Positions 39,670 through 52,800 of a DNA stretch of 64,000 nt are shown piece by piece; the stretch's first letter is position 1, and each line of letters opens with the position of its first letter. Under the pieces are notes generated by a model. That model was not told where the DNA came from. It made no database searches and saw nothing but the letters and a program-made list of their open reading frames with translations. The stretch is from positions 436,477 through 500,476 of the forward strand of contig JANPWX010000653.1 in NCBI GenBank assembly GCA_024734555.1, read 5' to 3'. The position numbers were made by a program, and so were the translations under genes. Source of the DNA: Trochalopteron elliotii. Taxonomy: Eukaryota > Chordata > Aves > Passeriformes > Leiothrichidae.

Positions 39670-39918
39670 TTAATCTACAGAAAAAAAGAATGGATTTCTT
39701 TTATTAGTATCTACAGGCATAATATGGAAGCATTCATAAAATCTGCCCAGTAGAGCCAGAATAAATTCATAAGCTTTCCCCCCAGTAAATATTTCAAGTT
39801 GAGCCACATTTGGTACAGCAACAGTTGCAACCCAAATGCTTTTATCAATAGCCCTTGAAGCATTTTCATATCCAATGTTCGAGTATATTACCCCACCATT
39901 CAACAAACGAGCACTCTC
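39670..39918 (-). other. Candidate terminal coding exon, unidentified
   Basis: On the minus strand an acceptor (tttctgttttag) at 39919-39920 is followed by 82 open codons and a TAA. The peptide starts ESARLLNGGVIYSNIGYENA, includes SIWVATVAVPNVAQLEIF and ends NPFFFSVD. Its composition looks protein-like in an AT-rich stretch. I do not recognise it and found no preceding exon in phase. It lies upstream of, and is separate from, the ATG exon at 39133-39343. It could be a last exon of an unknown gene, a retrocopy fragment or chance. Confidence 0.28.
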
Positions 39919-40896
39919 CTAAAACAGAAACAGTACAGAGATATGTGAACTTTGTTCCTTCACTGATGCATTAATTTATCACAAAAGCTGTCCATTTTAA
40001 TAAAACTAACCATTTCAGTCTCTAAGGTTGCCTCTCAATAACTGGTCTACTGTAACTTAAACCTGCCAATTTCTATAGACAAAGTGAGCACTGAATCACC
40101 TTGAAATAAGCCTCCTACTAAAATAAAATGCTGTTTAATGTTCTACAGTTGTAATTTTCCAGGCAATTTAAAGGGAAAAGGGAGCTACACTATTTTAAGA
40201 ATAAATACATTGAGAACTGGAAACTTGCATATGAAAACCAATAATTTACAATGCCTGGCATTGGATTCTTTAGTCCAACTTCAAAATTCAAATCTCAGTT
40301 TCTACCTCAAGAAGACATCTGAACCAAAACCATTAACTAAATGGTCCTTCAGTGGGGAAAGAGTCCATTTTCCAACCATTTCAGATCCAAGTTCTGGGTT
40401 TCACATTTACATTTAGGATGGTTATGTCTTAATGTTTGCATTAGCCTCAGTTTGCTGGTGTCACTAAACCCTTGCCACCAATCTGTTGTTTCAGGCCTTG
40501 CACAAACTGGCCCTCATTCTTTGCAGAATTGCAAAACAAAGTTTTTATTCATGGTTATTGATTCAGGATGAGAGCATGATTTTCCAGAGATGTTCTTAGG
40601 AATTGTTTTCCTTCTCATTTTAATGCCATATGTACAAACAGCTGTACTAGAATTTTTGAAAGCAATGAGAACAGCCAATGTAACTAGATAGGACAGTCAG
40701 AATTCCAAATCAAAGTGCTGCCACAGTATGTGTCTGGGATTGCAGAAGGAACAGCAGTGATCCTGTTTAGCCACAAGCATACCATGAGAAAAATATGAAT
40801 TTTCATCAGCTCCTTTCGACCTAGGAACAGAGCAACTCACCCTGTTCAGCTTTGACCACTTACAGCAGAGACAGAGCAAGGTGCAGTTAGTCTGGC

Positions 40897-41619
40897 ATGT
40901 TCACATTGGCAGTGTTGCTGCTTGCCCACCAAGTTTTCTGTTATCTAGTTGTTCTGTTTCTTCCTGCAGTGCTCAGGGCAAGCTCCCTGCTGATGGACAG
41001 AGGGACAGGGTTCCCATCACAGCCCACTCTACAGATGTGGCCAGCTGCAGGCTGTAACTTGCACCTTGGCAATTCCCCAGCCACAGCAAGAGCAATGAGA
41101 GGGTCTAAACTTGTTGAGTGTTGCCACTGTGAAGGAAGGCTTGGCCAGAGGTGGACGTGCCGAAGAGTCTTTGCTCTCTGCAGGGCTCCAAAGCAGCACA
41201 CCCAGGGCTGTCACTGCAGGAAAGGCATTCCCACAGCTATCACTTGTGGTCACTACTATCATGCGTTCACCACAGAAAGTACAGAGACAGCAAATCCCAG
41301 ATCAGGTCCTGGGCTTTCAGCAGACCTGATCCATCTCTACCAAGCATCCCAGCCACTGCAAATGACACCAGTGCAGCTGAACACAGAATTTAGGGGCACC
41401 CTCCTCTCAGGTTACGGTGCTCTCTGTTTCACAGCACTTTATGCTCTTCACAGACACACATCTCCTGGTGCTGCCAGTGCTGGCAAAGGACAGCTGCTGC
41501 TTTCTGGTTCTCTGCTGACACCTACCTGCTTCATCAAGTTCCCAGGAAGATGCTTTCCTGTGCTTCCTAATTTGTGTCCAGTACTGCTGGCTGTTGGCAG
41601 TAAAAGGACAAAGTGTTAG
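40897..41619 (+). CDS. 240-codon ORF, possible single-exon gene, unidentified
   Basis: This is the longest gap-free ORF in the window, starting at a true ATG. The first 27 residues (MFTLAVLLLAHQVFCYLVVL onward) are strongly hydrophobic, like a signal peptide or membrane anchor. The product has 15 cysteines, with a Cys/His-rich patch near residues 75-127 (ECCHC, TCRRVFALC, GCHCRKG, TCGHYYH). A canonical AATAAA follows 84 bases after the stop. Against coding: the segment is GC-richer than its surroundings, other frames on both strands are also fairly open, the start context is weak, and no domain or homologue is recognised. It may be a non-coding transcript, a young gene or an old inserted sequence. 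Confidence 0.3.
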   Translation: MFTLAVLLLAHQVFCYLVVLFLPAVLRASSLLMDRGTGFPSQPTLQMWPAAGCNLHLGNSPATARAMRGSKLVECCHCEGRLGQRWTCRRVFALCRAPKQHTQGCHCRKGIPTAITCGHYYHAFTTESTETANPRSGPGLSADLIHLYQASQPLQMTPVQLNTEFRGTLLSGYGALCFTALYALHRHTSPGAASAGKGQLLLSGSLLTPTCFIKFPGRCFPVLPNLCPVLLAVGSKRTKC

Positions 41620-41702
41620 AGCAGCCAAAGACAGGCCACGGGGTACATCCTCCAAATGTGGCAGAGACATGGGGGAAGATGAATCTGAGTGATTCATTAC
41701 AT

Positions 41703-41708
41703 AATAAA
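41703..41708 (+). terminator. AATAAA after the 240-codon ORF
   Basis: A canonical poly(A) hexamer in the context 'cattacataataaaactcc', 84 bases past the TAG stop at 41619. It is suggestive only, because the motif is common in AT-rich DNA. Confidence 0.35.
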
Positions 41709-42335
41709 ACTCCAGTATCCAAAGACCAGGTTCCTTTCTGAACATCTAATCAGCTCTATTTTCTGTATATGGACTATCCATAAATTGCCAGCTCAGCCCA
41801 CAGATAAGTAAAATTTAACTTATACAATAGCAGATGCTAGGGCTTTTTTATTTATTTATTTTTCTTTTTAAGGATTTCACAACCATATAATGTAGAGAAA
41901 AATTACTGTCATGCTAAATCTGCTTTCTGATCCCACCCCCCCCCACTGCATATTCCTCAAATAAGTTGACACGTATTATTTCAGTAAAATGGTGATGTTA
42001 CATACGCCTCTGTGTACACAGTGGGATAATAAATTTGAATTATTTCTAGATGCTCTGATGCAGGCGAACATTTTAAAGTATATAAGTTTTAAAGTTCACT
42101 CACCCTTAAGTTTTTACTAAATTCAAAGTTCACATGTCAGCTGCACTTTCCTAAACCTGCTCACTGTCTTACAAAGCTATTCCTTGTATAAGAATCCAGG
42201 TCAAGATTACATGTGTTTTCCTGTCACTTATATTCCAGCCTTTCAGAGAAAATTGATAACTGATTTATCAATAACCAACTGATGTCACTCAGAATGAAGC
42301 TACTCTGAAGCCTCAGATGACTCTGAAGTCATCTT

Positions 42336-42868
42336 TGGGATGGGATGGGATAGAATAGAATAATAGAATATTTCAAGTGGGAGGGAGCAATATCAATTAA
42401 TCCCCGAGCCTGATCAATTCAGAGTTGACCAGAAGTTAAAGCATGTTATTAAGGGTATTTTCCAAATGCCTCTTAAGCACTGATAGGGCTAGGATCACCT
42501 CTCTGGGAAGCCTATACAGCCTCTTGGCAAAGAAATGCTTCTCAAAGTCCAATCTAAACCTCCTGTGGTGCAGTTTTGAACCATTCCAGCACATCCCATC
42601 TCTGGATACCAGGAGGAAGAGCTCAGCACCTTCTTCTCTGCTTCCCATTATTAGCAAGCTGCAGAGAGCAATGAGGTCACCCCTCAGCCTTTTTTGCTCC
42701 AAACAACACAAAGCCAGAGCCCTCAGCCTCCCCTCACAGCCCTTCCAGCCCTTTCACCAGCTTTGTTGTTCTCTGGACACATTTAAGGACATGCCCTTGC
42801 TTCTTAAATTGTAAGGCCAAGCACTGCACACAACACTCAAAGTGGGGCTGTACCAAGGCTGAACACAC
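42336..42868 (-). mobile_element. CR1 LINE 3' fragment, minus orientation
   Basis: Read on the minus strand the element runs from 'cagccccactttgagtgttg', 'ccagagaacaacaaagctgg' and 'tgaaagggctggaagggctg' to a GGGAT/ATAGAAT-rich 3' end at the low coordinates. That layout and wording are those of avian CR1. It is diverged from the copies at 22.5 and 48.6 kb and carries no intact frame. Confidence 0.88.
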
Positions 42869-45800
42869 ATTCACCTCTTTTGCCCAGCTCTTTGTGCTGT
42901 GTTTGGTTGCAGACCTGCTCCTTACAGAAATTCCTTTTAATTACTTTTAACTCTCCCGGCCTTACTCTCCTTTGCTTGTTCTTATTGCTATAGGATGTTA
43001 AATTAACATTTCCTTTCAACCTAGATTGTAGAACACTGTTTGTATGACTGGTCAAATGAGATCTGAGGCTCTTCCCAATGAAAAGCTGGCATAAAAATGT
43101 AACAGTATTGTCATCTTTTAAAAAACCCATAATTTTAACAGTACCCAACAGAATACTTTGTCTTCCTCCTGTGGTTATTTTAGCAAGTATATGTCTTATT
43201 CCAGACTAACTAGAAGAGAAATTTACCAAAGGCTGCATGTTTCAACATTCACGAAAAATGTAATCACTCATAGTTCAAATTCAAATATAGTTTTCCAAGC
43301 TACGCTAATTAAAACTGCTTTGTTTTAATTTAAGCAGAGGGGAAAAATGAGGAATTTTTCCAAGCCATTTGCTAAAAAAAACCTCTCAGGGCAGATTTTC
43401 ACAAACATTTACATGCCTAAGGACACCTACTGGCATTTTCCACAATTAGGTGCCGGAGCGCTATTAAAACTCAGACAACTATTTGCATTGTTGGGAAATT
43501 AAATCCCTCCAATCTCCAGCCCTCCATCCTCAAGCATGTTACCTTGGAGAAAATTCCATCACCCAAATATTTGCATATAAAATAGTTCCATAGCAGCTTA
43601 TGAACAATGCCATAAGGCCCACTGAAGCAGCAGTTACATTTGGCAGTAGGTCTGTCAGGGAGAAGGAGGCACACACACAACACACCAATGCTTATGCCCA
43701 AACTGCACTTGATGACAGCATTTTCTTATCACCAAGAGCACTTCTGCCACATTAAAAGTCCTTCAAGAATACATCACAGAAGTACCAGCCACATCACATT
43801 GTCTTGTTCTTCTGGTAATTAATACTTTTTGCTCCTGGTAAAAACAGGAGGAGATCTGACTCTGATAGCATGCGAAATTAACAATGAGCAAATCCTTCTT
43901 TTTATCATCAGCAGTTACAAATTACAATTATTTCCAAAAATGTGGGAGATTTTTTTTTTTGAAAGAGCTCTGGACTCATCCCACAGAAATCACAAACTGT
44001 ATTTTAGATCATTCATGCACATGTTTTATGCAAGTTGTGTGAACAAGCACAAGCCTGCTTGTGGGATTATGATTTGGTTTCCATTGCCCTCAGTTCACTA
44101 GTGGAAGTTGAAGGCACATGATTGTATTTATTTAGGCAAAAGGTGTCCATTTCTGTGAGCTCCTGCTGTTCAAATGAGAAAGCTCTAGTTTCTTCAAAAG
44201 AAATGTCAATCCTGTAACTTAACAGGTACATAGACCTGCAAGGTACTACCAAAACAACAACCAACCAGTTTTTAACAGGTTAACAGTATGTTAAAGCTCC
44301 TAATATAACTCAGTGATGAGAATATAAAGTGAATTTAAATCTAAGTGAAAGCCATCTGTTTTATTTGCCCTATTCAAGTGAAGCAGAAATAATTTAAAAG
44401 AAACAGAAATTACTATCAACAAGCAATTACATCAACAAGCACATGTACACAGAGAACCATATGCAGGCACAGATTCACAGCCCTGCTCAACCTGACAAAT
44501 ACATTTTTTTAAAAATTGTAATTCCTCTGTGAGGCCAGCAGCAATCTGATGACTTTTACTATTGTGTCAAATCCTTACCTGTGCTACAAGTCCCAGATTT
44601 AACACAAGCAACTTACAGAAAGGCAGCCTTTGTAGAGACCCTGGGTAATATATTTTCCTGGTAAACAGATTTTTGCAATAGAAATATTGTAGTTTCATTA
44701 TATATTGTCATGGAAAATGCTGCTTTTCAGTGGATTAGTCAAGCTATGCTAATCCAAATATTAAATAGTCACATAACAAGAGATTTAACCTTGCAAGTCC
44801 TCCAGTGGAGAGTCCTTGACTGAAGAACAGTTCAGTCAGATAAACCTGGCCCCAGGAAGTCCAGGCCACTCTGGTTGTACTGAAATTTAAAAAGCAGATA
44901 ACCACTGTCCATTTGTCAAAGAAAAATCTTTTAAACTTAGAATCTCATAAGAAATATCTCTCTTCCCTTCAGAAATATGGTAGGTAGATCAACAGAAAAA
45001 TACTTCTGAACACAGGACAGAGAAGAATGGCAATTGTCAACTCTCAAACACATTTTTTTTTATTTGAGAGATTTCTGATATTTTACATTGCTATTGAGGC
45101 TACATTCAAATGAATTTATAGGTTAAATTCTGCCTCAAAAACAAAACCCCACCTCTCCTTGTAAGTCATGTAGTGAAACCCTCACTGGCACAAAATTTCC
45201 ACTCACCAATATAAATTAAAATGCATATCTAGAAAACAGAACTTGGCTCTGATATTGGATCTTAAGAAGACACAAACAAAAAATCATAATACCCGAGATG
45301 TCACTCCTGGCAACTTCTGGAAGCCAAAGCTTATATGTTACCAGAAAAAAAAATTGTTTCCTTCCTAAGTACATTTCTTTGTTAGTGTAGCATTACTGCC
45401 ATACATTTTATATAACATTTTATTTAAATAACATTTTATATGAGAACAAGTAAAAATAATTACATAGACAACACAACATGGGAAATTAGGTTTTGAATCA
45501 TAAAATCTCACTGTACAAAAGCAAGATATGGCAGATTCATGGGTAAACCTATTTTACAAGATAAATTCCTGTTGTGCCTCAAGTTCAGCATCTCTGGAGA
45601 CATCCCCTTATACAGAACTGATCTTATGCTACTTAGGGACAGCAGAGAATCTTCCAATAAAAGTTTTAGATTTAAGGTGGATGCTGGTTTTACATTAAGA
45701 ATAGTTTTTGTGATATAAAAGACTCAATTTTGAAAAGCTAATGTTTCTTTTGAATACCTTGGTTTTAAAATACGCTGTGTGAGAAAACTGAGACCTGACT

Positions 45801-46324
45801 TTCGAAGTGTTCCACTCCAGAAAAATTGCTAAGAATTACAAGTACCCATCAACTACAAAATCGAACTTATGATTTGACCTAGGCTGTTTAAGAACAGAAG
45901 CACCCAAATGCCCCTTCACATTACTGTCGTTTATAGATATAATTAAATAACTTGTTTATGTGCTCGTCTGTTTGCATACACATGTGCAACCCTGACATGA
46001 CAGCTTTTACATCTGAGCAACTTTTGCCAAAGCTGCAGGATTTGGTGAGGTATAAAACTGAATTTTCCATAGGTATAGCTGAGCATGTCCATAAATAAGC
46101 ACATAAATTGAACAAAACTGTACCTGCAAAAAGAGCAGGCACTGAATTTTCTTGCTTTTGTAAGAGTCCATTAATATATTAATTGAGGTTTTTTGCATTT
46201 TATACACTCAGAAATATACATATATTTTATCATCAATGTGTGCTTACATACAGACATATGCAAACATATGTGTACATTTACCACACACACACTCACATTC
46301 CCTTATCTACACACATTCAAGTTC

Positions 46325-46330
46325 TTTATT
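46325..46330 (-). terminator. Possible poly(A) signal of the DOK7-like gene
   Basis: TTTATT on the plus strand is AATAAA on the minus strand, about 330 bases past the DOK7-like stop. It would give a short 3' UTR. Sites further downstream cannot be excluded. Confidence 0.4.
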
Positions 46331-46657
46331 TTCAAAGAAAATGCCACCATTTTATAAACATTGAAATTGGTTCCAGGTTCTCTATGATTTTAGAATTATA
46401 GAAAAAGGTAACTTACATCTGTCATTGCATATGACAAAAAAATCTGGACTTTACAACCAAATTAAAAGGAAAGACTAAACATACCCCTCACGCTACCAGC
46501 TTTCCAATTAGGAATCAAGAGATCGGAATGAATCTGGCATAACCGCAAGAAGCTATGGCAGCGTTTTGTGTGAGTGCTTTTTACAATAAATGTGAATCTT
46601 TTGGAAGATGAGTTAGTATGAATTTGTGGTGAGCACCAAGTTCTCTCCTAGGGCAGG

Positions 46658-49600
46658 TCACTGCTGAGCTCCTTTCTTCTTCTGCTCGAGCTCCTGCAGG
46701 CGCTCCTGGCGGCACTGCGCGTGCTGCGTGCCCACCTTGTGCGCGGTCTCGGTGGCTGCAATGTCGATCTGGGCGTAGCGGGACGATCCACCCCCTGAAA
46801 CACCAAATGGAATCCTGTAAAACACTGCACCCCTCACATACTGCTCAGTAAAAAAAGCTGTTGTGACAATTCTTCCACGGATTTCCTCGGTGATCTTTGT
46901 CCAGTATCAGAGAAAGCTGTATAAGTGAGTAAGGTGATAATCAAAACTAAAACAAAATACCTCAAAAGCTTTGTTATCTACATATTTTAGTTGTCTGGTT
47001 TTCCTCAAATAAGCAAGTGAACTGTCGCTGTAAGACATGAAAGACTCCAAATATTTCAGAAGGCAAAAATTATAGAAAAAGAAGGCTTTTTTTTCCAAAT
47101 TCTTACTACCTTTTATAAGGTGTTCCGATACAGACTTAACATGATTGGTGAATAGGAACAACACCTCTCTAATGCCATTGGTTAAACTAGAGAAACAGAA
47201 AACACCAGCTGGACAAAGATTGTTTTGAGAAAGGATAGTTGTTTATCAAGATTGTTTTGAGAAAAAGATTTCTTGAGAAACTTTCTTTAGGAAAAAGTTT
47301 GCAGCTGCTTAGCAGGCTAAAATCTCTCAGGCCCACAGTGAACCACTTGCATTTCTGGCCGAGGTTTGAATCTCCACCCCTATTACTCTCAGTCAATGAC
47401 AAAATTTGAACTTTGCTCTCCCACTTCTGGGAGGCTTCCTCACCAGGTCACGAATCAGTAAAAATGAACAATACCAGGTATTTGGACAGAAAACATTTGT
47501 GGCAGCTGGCAGTGTTCTTTGTCTGGATTAGGCACTCTGTGAATGTTTACCAGAGCAACCACCTTCACCCCGACACAGAATGATGACGCTCTAACTCATT
47601 TTTCTTGGCGATAGGGGAGACAAAAGTTGCTCAGTCCCTTAAGCAGTAAAATACTTCTATAAGGGTAGAGGCTGGGAAAACTTTAATATGAAAAGAAATA
47701 TATAGTTCTGGTCATTAAAGAGAACTTTAAAGTAACATAATTTGAGATTGGGACGGTAGCTGATGTTTAGGAAAATTTGTAGCATTTAACCATTCATTTT
47801 TAAGGCCTTGGTTCATTGTCTTTAAAATTAGTAGAAAATATTGCTTTTACATTTCAACACGATGTTAAATAGAGAACTATATTAAGTTCTGGGAGAAGCT
47901 TAGAATTACATAATGAAAAACATAAAATCATTTTAAAAGCAACAGGAAAAGTGCTAGCATTTTGAAGTTAATAAAACTGCTGAAATTAGAAGGATAAAAA
48001 TTAAAATCTTTATAGCTGAGAAGCATAGATGGAAAAGCTATCAGCATCAAATGCAAGCAATTAAATGCCAGATTCTGATGAGGAGCTTGCTGTAGCAAGG
48101 ACTGCATCTCTAAATGACAAGATATGGCACATCTATTGCACATTTATGTGCTTATTGCCCAAGTTGAGCATTAGAAGTAAAATATACAATCCAAACAAAA
48201 TATTAAATAAATAAATAAATAAATTGCATTCTCTCTGTAGCACTTTCACACTTCCTCACAGGGAGCAGACAGAACACTGTGATCTGTTATGAACCATTTG
48301 CTGCATGGCTCCAGTGTCTTCAGGAGCAAGCCCTGTACACCCACACCCCCAGCCCTGTTTCTGAAGCCAAGAAAGAAAAATGAGGTAAGTGTAGTCCTAA
48401 TATGCAATGAACATCTTGAGAACACAAGCACATTACTGTCTTTCAAACTCCAGAGTTTGAAATGTTCACTTTAGGAGTGCACATACAATCACCTGTCAAA
48501 GGGATGCAACATCTTATAGAAATTCATTACTCAAAGATCTTTTCCAAGAAAAGATGCCAATTTTAAAAACTGTCTCAGAAACTTCTCTGAGGGTTCAGCT
48601 TCTCTGTCAGCAGAAGCCTGTGGGTAGGTAATAGAATCATTAAGATTGGAAAAGACCCCCCAAATCATCAAGTCCAAGCTTTGACCAATCACCACCATCA
48701 AATAAGCCACAGCATTGAGGGCCACATCCAGTCATTTCTTCAACAGTTCCAGGAATGACGACTCCATCACTTCCCTGGAAAGCCTGTTCCAATGCCTGAC
48801 CATCCTGTCAGTGAAAAAATTCTTCCTGATGTCCAACCTGAACCTCCCTTGGGACAGCTTGAGGCCATGTCCTCTCTTGTCACTGGTGCCTGGGTGAAGA
48901 GGCCGACCCCCACTTGACTACAACCTCTTTTCAGGTAGTTGTAAGAGTGATAAAGTCCCCCCTGAGCCTCCTTTTCTTCAGGCTGAACACCCCCAGCTCC
49001 CTCATCTGCTCCCTATATGAAATCAGGATTCCACATACCCCATACATTCTGCATATTCTTTGCTGTTTAGAAGTGTCACAGACTTCCTTACCTCTTATGC
49101 TTGTGCTAGATTCTTGAAGTTCCAGTTCCATGTAGTGAAGCTGTTTTTTGGAAGTAGGGCTGACAGGAATATTAACATAGGTGGCTGCCTCACTGTGGGG
49201 TCGATCTGGTGTAGGGACATCAGCCGAATAACCTACTGCCCCTTCTGAAATAAATAACAAGTTACAACAGGGGCTGTTGGCAATGACTGTCCAGTTCACA
49301 CAGACACACTGAAAGCAAACACTGAGCAACAATAACTCTGCTTGCCAAGCAGGACATTCCTCAGTGGTAGATGGGACATGAGAAAACTACAGTTTCTACC
49401 TCAGGATATTACCTGAGACACTGATCAAGTCAGGATCTCTGCAGACAGCCACAAGACCACAGACAGGAGTCTTGGCTGTGGCAGAAGGCAAACACTCTGC
49501 AGACATTTCCATCAGCAGCAAAATCTCACAAGGCTTCCAGCTTTACCTTAGGTTAGTAACACTTTATATGAAGTAATTTGTTCTAGGAAGATGTGAACTA

Positions 49601-49843
49601 CTATACCATCTGCAAGACAGAACCAAAATAAGTAGAAGTTCTAAAAGCATGTCCCAAAAACAGGGACTGAAGAACTGTTTCAAGCAAAGGGAAGGCAAAC
49701 TTAAGGAGACAACGTTGACAGCTTCCCTGTGCAGGACTGAAAAAGAATTGAAAAATGAATGATGCCAAGTGGGGACAGACAAAGTATTAAAGGATTTTCA
49801 TGGCAGGTAAGAAAAAAAAAAAAGGAAAAAGGAAAAAAAAAAG

Positions 49844-49874
<31 letters not shown>

Positions 49875-52800
49875 AAAGAAAAAAGATAAAAAAGAAAAAA
49901 AGTGGAAAACCCCTTCTAAACAGTGAAGATCACGAGAACTTTAGAGGAAATCCCACAGAGTTTTCTAGAAATGTCTTTAAAAATACTCAGACTAACACCT
50001 ACTAGGAAACAGTACCTATGAAACGATTTTGACTTAAAAACAACAGGTTTTTTGTCTGATGGTTTGATTCTCATGACCTCATCTAGCCCTGCTTTCAATT
50101 ATTTTAATCTTGTCTGCCTGTTCAGTTGGAATCCTTACTGTTATAGACTTTCTACCCTTAAGTCAGTTTGAGACACAGGAGTGCAGAGGGGAAATGGTAT
50201 CACTTTGAGGTTCGCCGTTTTCATGTAGTTCTCCTCATTCCTTGTCCTCACAAAAGAACTCATATCAAATCTTTTTTTGTCCAAACTCCTGCTTTTCCTT
50301 TTTGCCCATTTAGACACTATTGAGGTAAATGGAGAAGGCAGTAGGATATCAAGACATTTTAGAGCATAGGGAAAAAATGACTTCTTATATCCAGACAACA
50401 CCAGCAGTGAATAACCATTGAGGGAAACTTTTTCATTTTTTTGGATGTATTATGAGCAGCAGAGATAACATATACAATGTTAGGCAAGAGTATGGGTATG
50501 TTCCAGGATAATGGAATCTCCCCAGGCTTAAGCTGTTTAAATCAAATGAGTCTACTATACAGTCCAAAACCTGAAAAGACTGGAAATTTGACCAATTTTC
50601 TCACAGATTTTCATTAAAGAAACATAGGAAAATCCAAAAAGTATACAAATATTTCTCTGACAGTCAGACTTCAAGTTGTTGTTGCAAAGCAAGACGTTAG
50701 GAACAAAATGACAAAATCAATACAGAACTAACTGCAGGAGGAATTTTTTTATATTTTAAAAAAAATCATTCTCAGAAATTATTTTCAATTATTGAGTCCA
50801 CAGTATTGCACAGGAATTTGGCCTGATTGAGCAAGAAGGGACTCAGAAAAATCATAGCATTGAAAACTTGCATCACAAAAAGTTAGAAGTTGCGAGCAAG
50901 TGACAATCTTAAGTACAGAGTCACAAACAGTCATGAAGGAAAAGATCATTTTTGAAATCTTTCTGTATGCTGTTAAAGTGATGTAACAGAAGCGTTAAGT
51001 GAAGCATCCTTAAAGTTAGCTAGCATAAAAACTAGCAAGATCCCCTATAGAACTAAACAGTTAACAGGTTTAAGGAAGCTGAACATCATACCTGGTACAA
51101 ACAAGCCAAGTGATTTTCCTGAGAACTAAAAAACTACACATGGAGAACTGGTAGGGCTTTGTGCAAGAAAAGCAAAAGAAAGACACAGGAAAAAAAAAAC
51201 CCAAAACAGTCAAATATTATTCTCAAAGGAGGAAGTAGAAGAAAAAAACCCAAAAAAACAGTTGGGCAAACTGGAATGGAAGGAAAGGAATGGAAAAGCC
51301 TTCTGCTGTTCAGTCAGTGCTGTCTCAATAGAAACTGTGCTTTCTTTGTAAACATAGAAATACTTGGTTTTCATTTTTCCTCAAAAAAAGGATGAAAAAA
51401 AAATCCCAACAAACTTATTATTTTATCAGCCAGCACTGAAAACTGGCTTTTATTCGTTTGAAGAGAAGGGTTTATTTAAAAGACACAAAACAGTCAGATG
51501 TTCCTAGTAATGAAACCATGGTGCACAGAGTGAGCCATGGACAGTGCCTCCAGCAGTCCCTTCTGGCTGGACAGAGACATGAGCTGCTTCCAAGAGGGAT
51601 CAGAGGGCCAGTATTTGAGAACATTGTGAAAGGAGAATTGAAGAGAAAAACAGGCCACATGTTCAAAGGGCAACACTTCAAAAATTACACTTAGATGATC
51701 TCAACAATAAGAATAAAACGGAAAATGAAAAAGAAACAAGAGGTGTTACTGACCTCTGACACAAAAATCTGTACTCACCAGGTTCCTCAGAACTAGTTGG
51801 AGTTCCAGGTTCTGAAGGAAGTGTTAGCATCTCATACCCACTTTTAGGACCTAGAACACAGGAACACTGTTAATGGCTTTGGATTCAGGAATTTTGTACA
51901 ATATAATCAAAGCCTATGCTTTTCTGGTTTTGACTTGTAACCTTTTAAACTAAATCATACAGAATAGTCTCAGAAAGCATAAACAGTGGCTAGTGCTGAC
52001 TTTTCTGTAATAGTAGTGTCAGCATTTCCTCATGAGCATAACACCAAGGAGATAAAATTTAGGACACTTTTACAACTATTCTCACTGAAGGCCACTGAAG
52101 TCAACAGCAGTGCATTCTGCTGTACATCAGTGTGGGAGCAGAGCTATCTTGCATGCATGAATCAGGGAGCAATGCGTGGGTGATCTTGGGAGCATCTGGA
52201 AGACTCTTGTTAAAATTCCACCTCCAGCAAGATGGATAACTTCTTGATTTCTGAAAAACCATCGAAAATGCTTAAGCTAGCCCTTACAAAGACAACATTG
52301 CTTTCCATGTGCAAATCACCATCTTTACAAAGAAGCCAGGCTGCACAACATCATCGGTCTTTCCTGGGCATGAAGCTGAAAAAAGATGTCCACATTTCTT
52401 CACGATCTCAGACTCCACCCCCGTTAAAACCAGGCAAGCAAAATCTATGCTGTGTCCATAGAATGAACATATTGTAATTAATACTGAATAACAAACACAC
52501 ATAATGCTATCTGCTGGCAGTGTTTTTTTCCTCCATTATCATAAAGAAGTATATTTAAATGCGGTAGGTGTTTTTTCCCAGCATATCATTGTTAGGGTAC
52601 AGGATTTCTCATGGCCTGAGGTGAATTTTTTTTTGGTGGGCGCCCTTTGTTAAAGTGATGGCAGCATTTTACTGCTGTGAATAAGATTACTGCTTAAACT
52701 CTGTCACTTATCTCATCTGTCACTGCCTCTTCTAAACTTATCCCATGTCAATGCCTTTCTGACAAAAATTCTTCAAAGCAAAAAACCCAAAGAAATACGT

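Noticed and set aside
42436..42814. ORFs of 91 and 123 codons
   Set aside because: They are read through the CR1 fragment at 42336-42868 on either strand.
48931..49332. 133-codon minus-strand ORF as a gene of its own
   Set aside because: Its centre is the real DOK7-like exon 49092-49244; the ends are intron and CR1 sequence read in the same frame.
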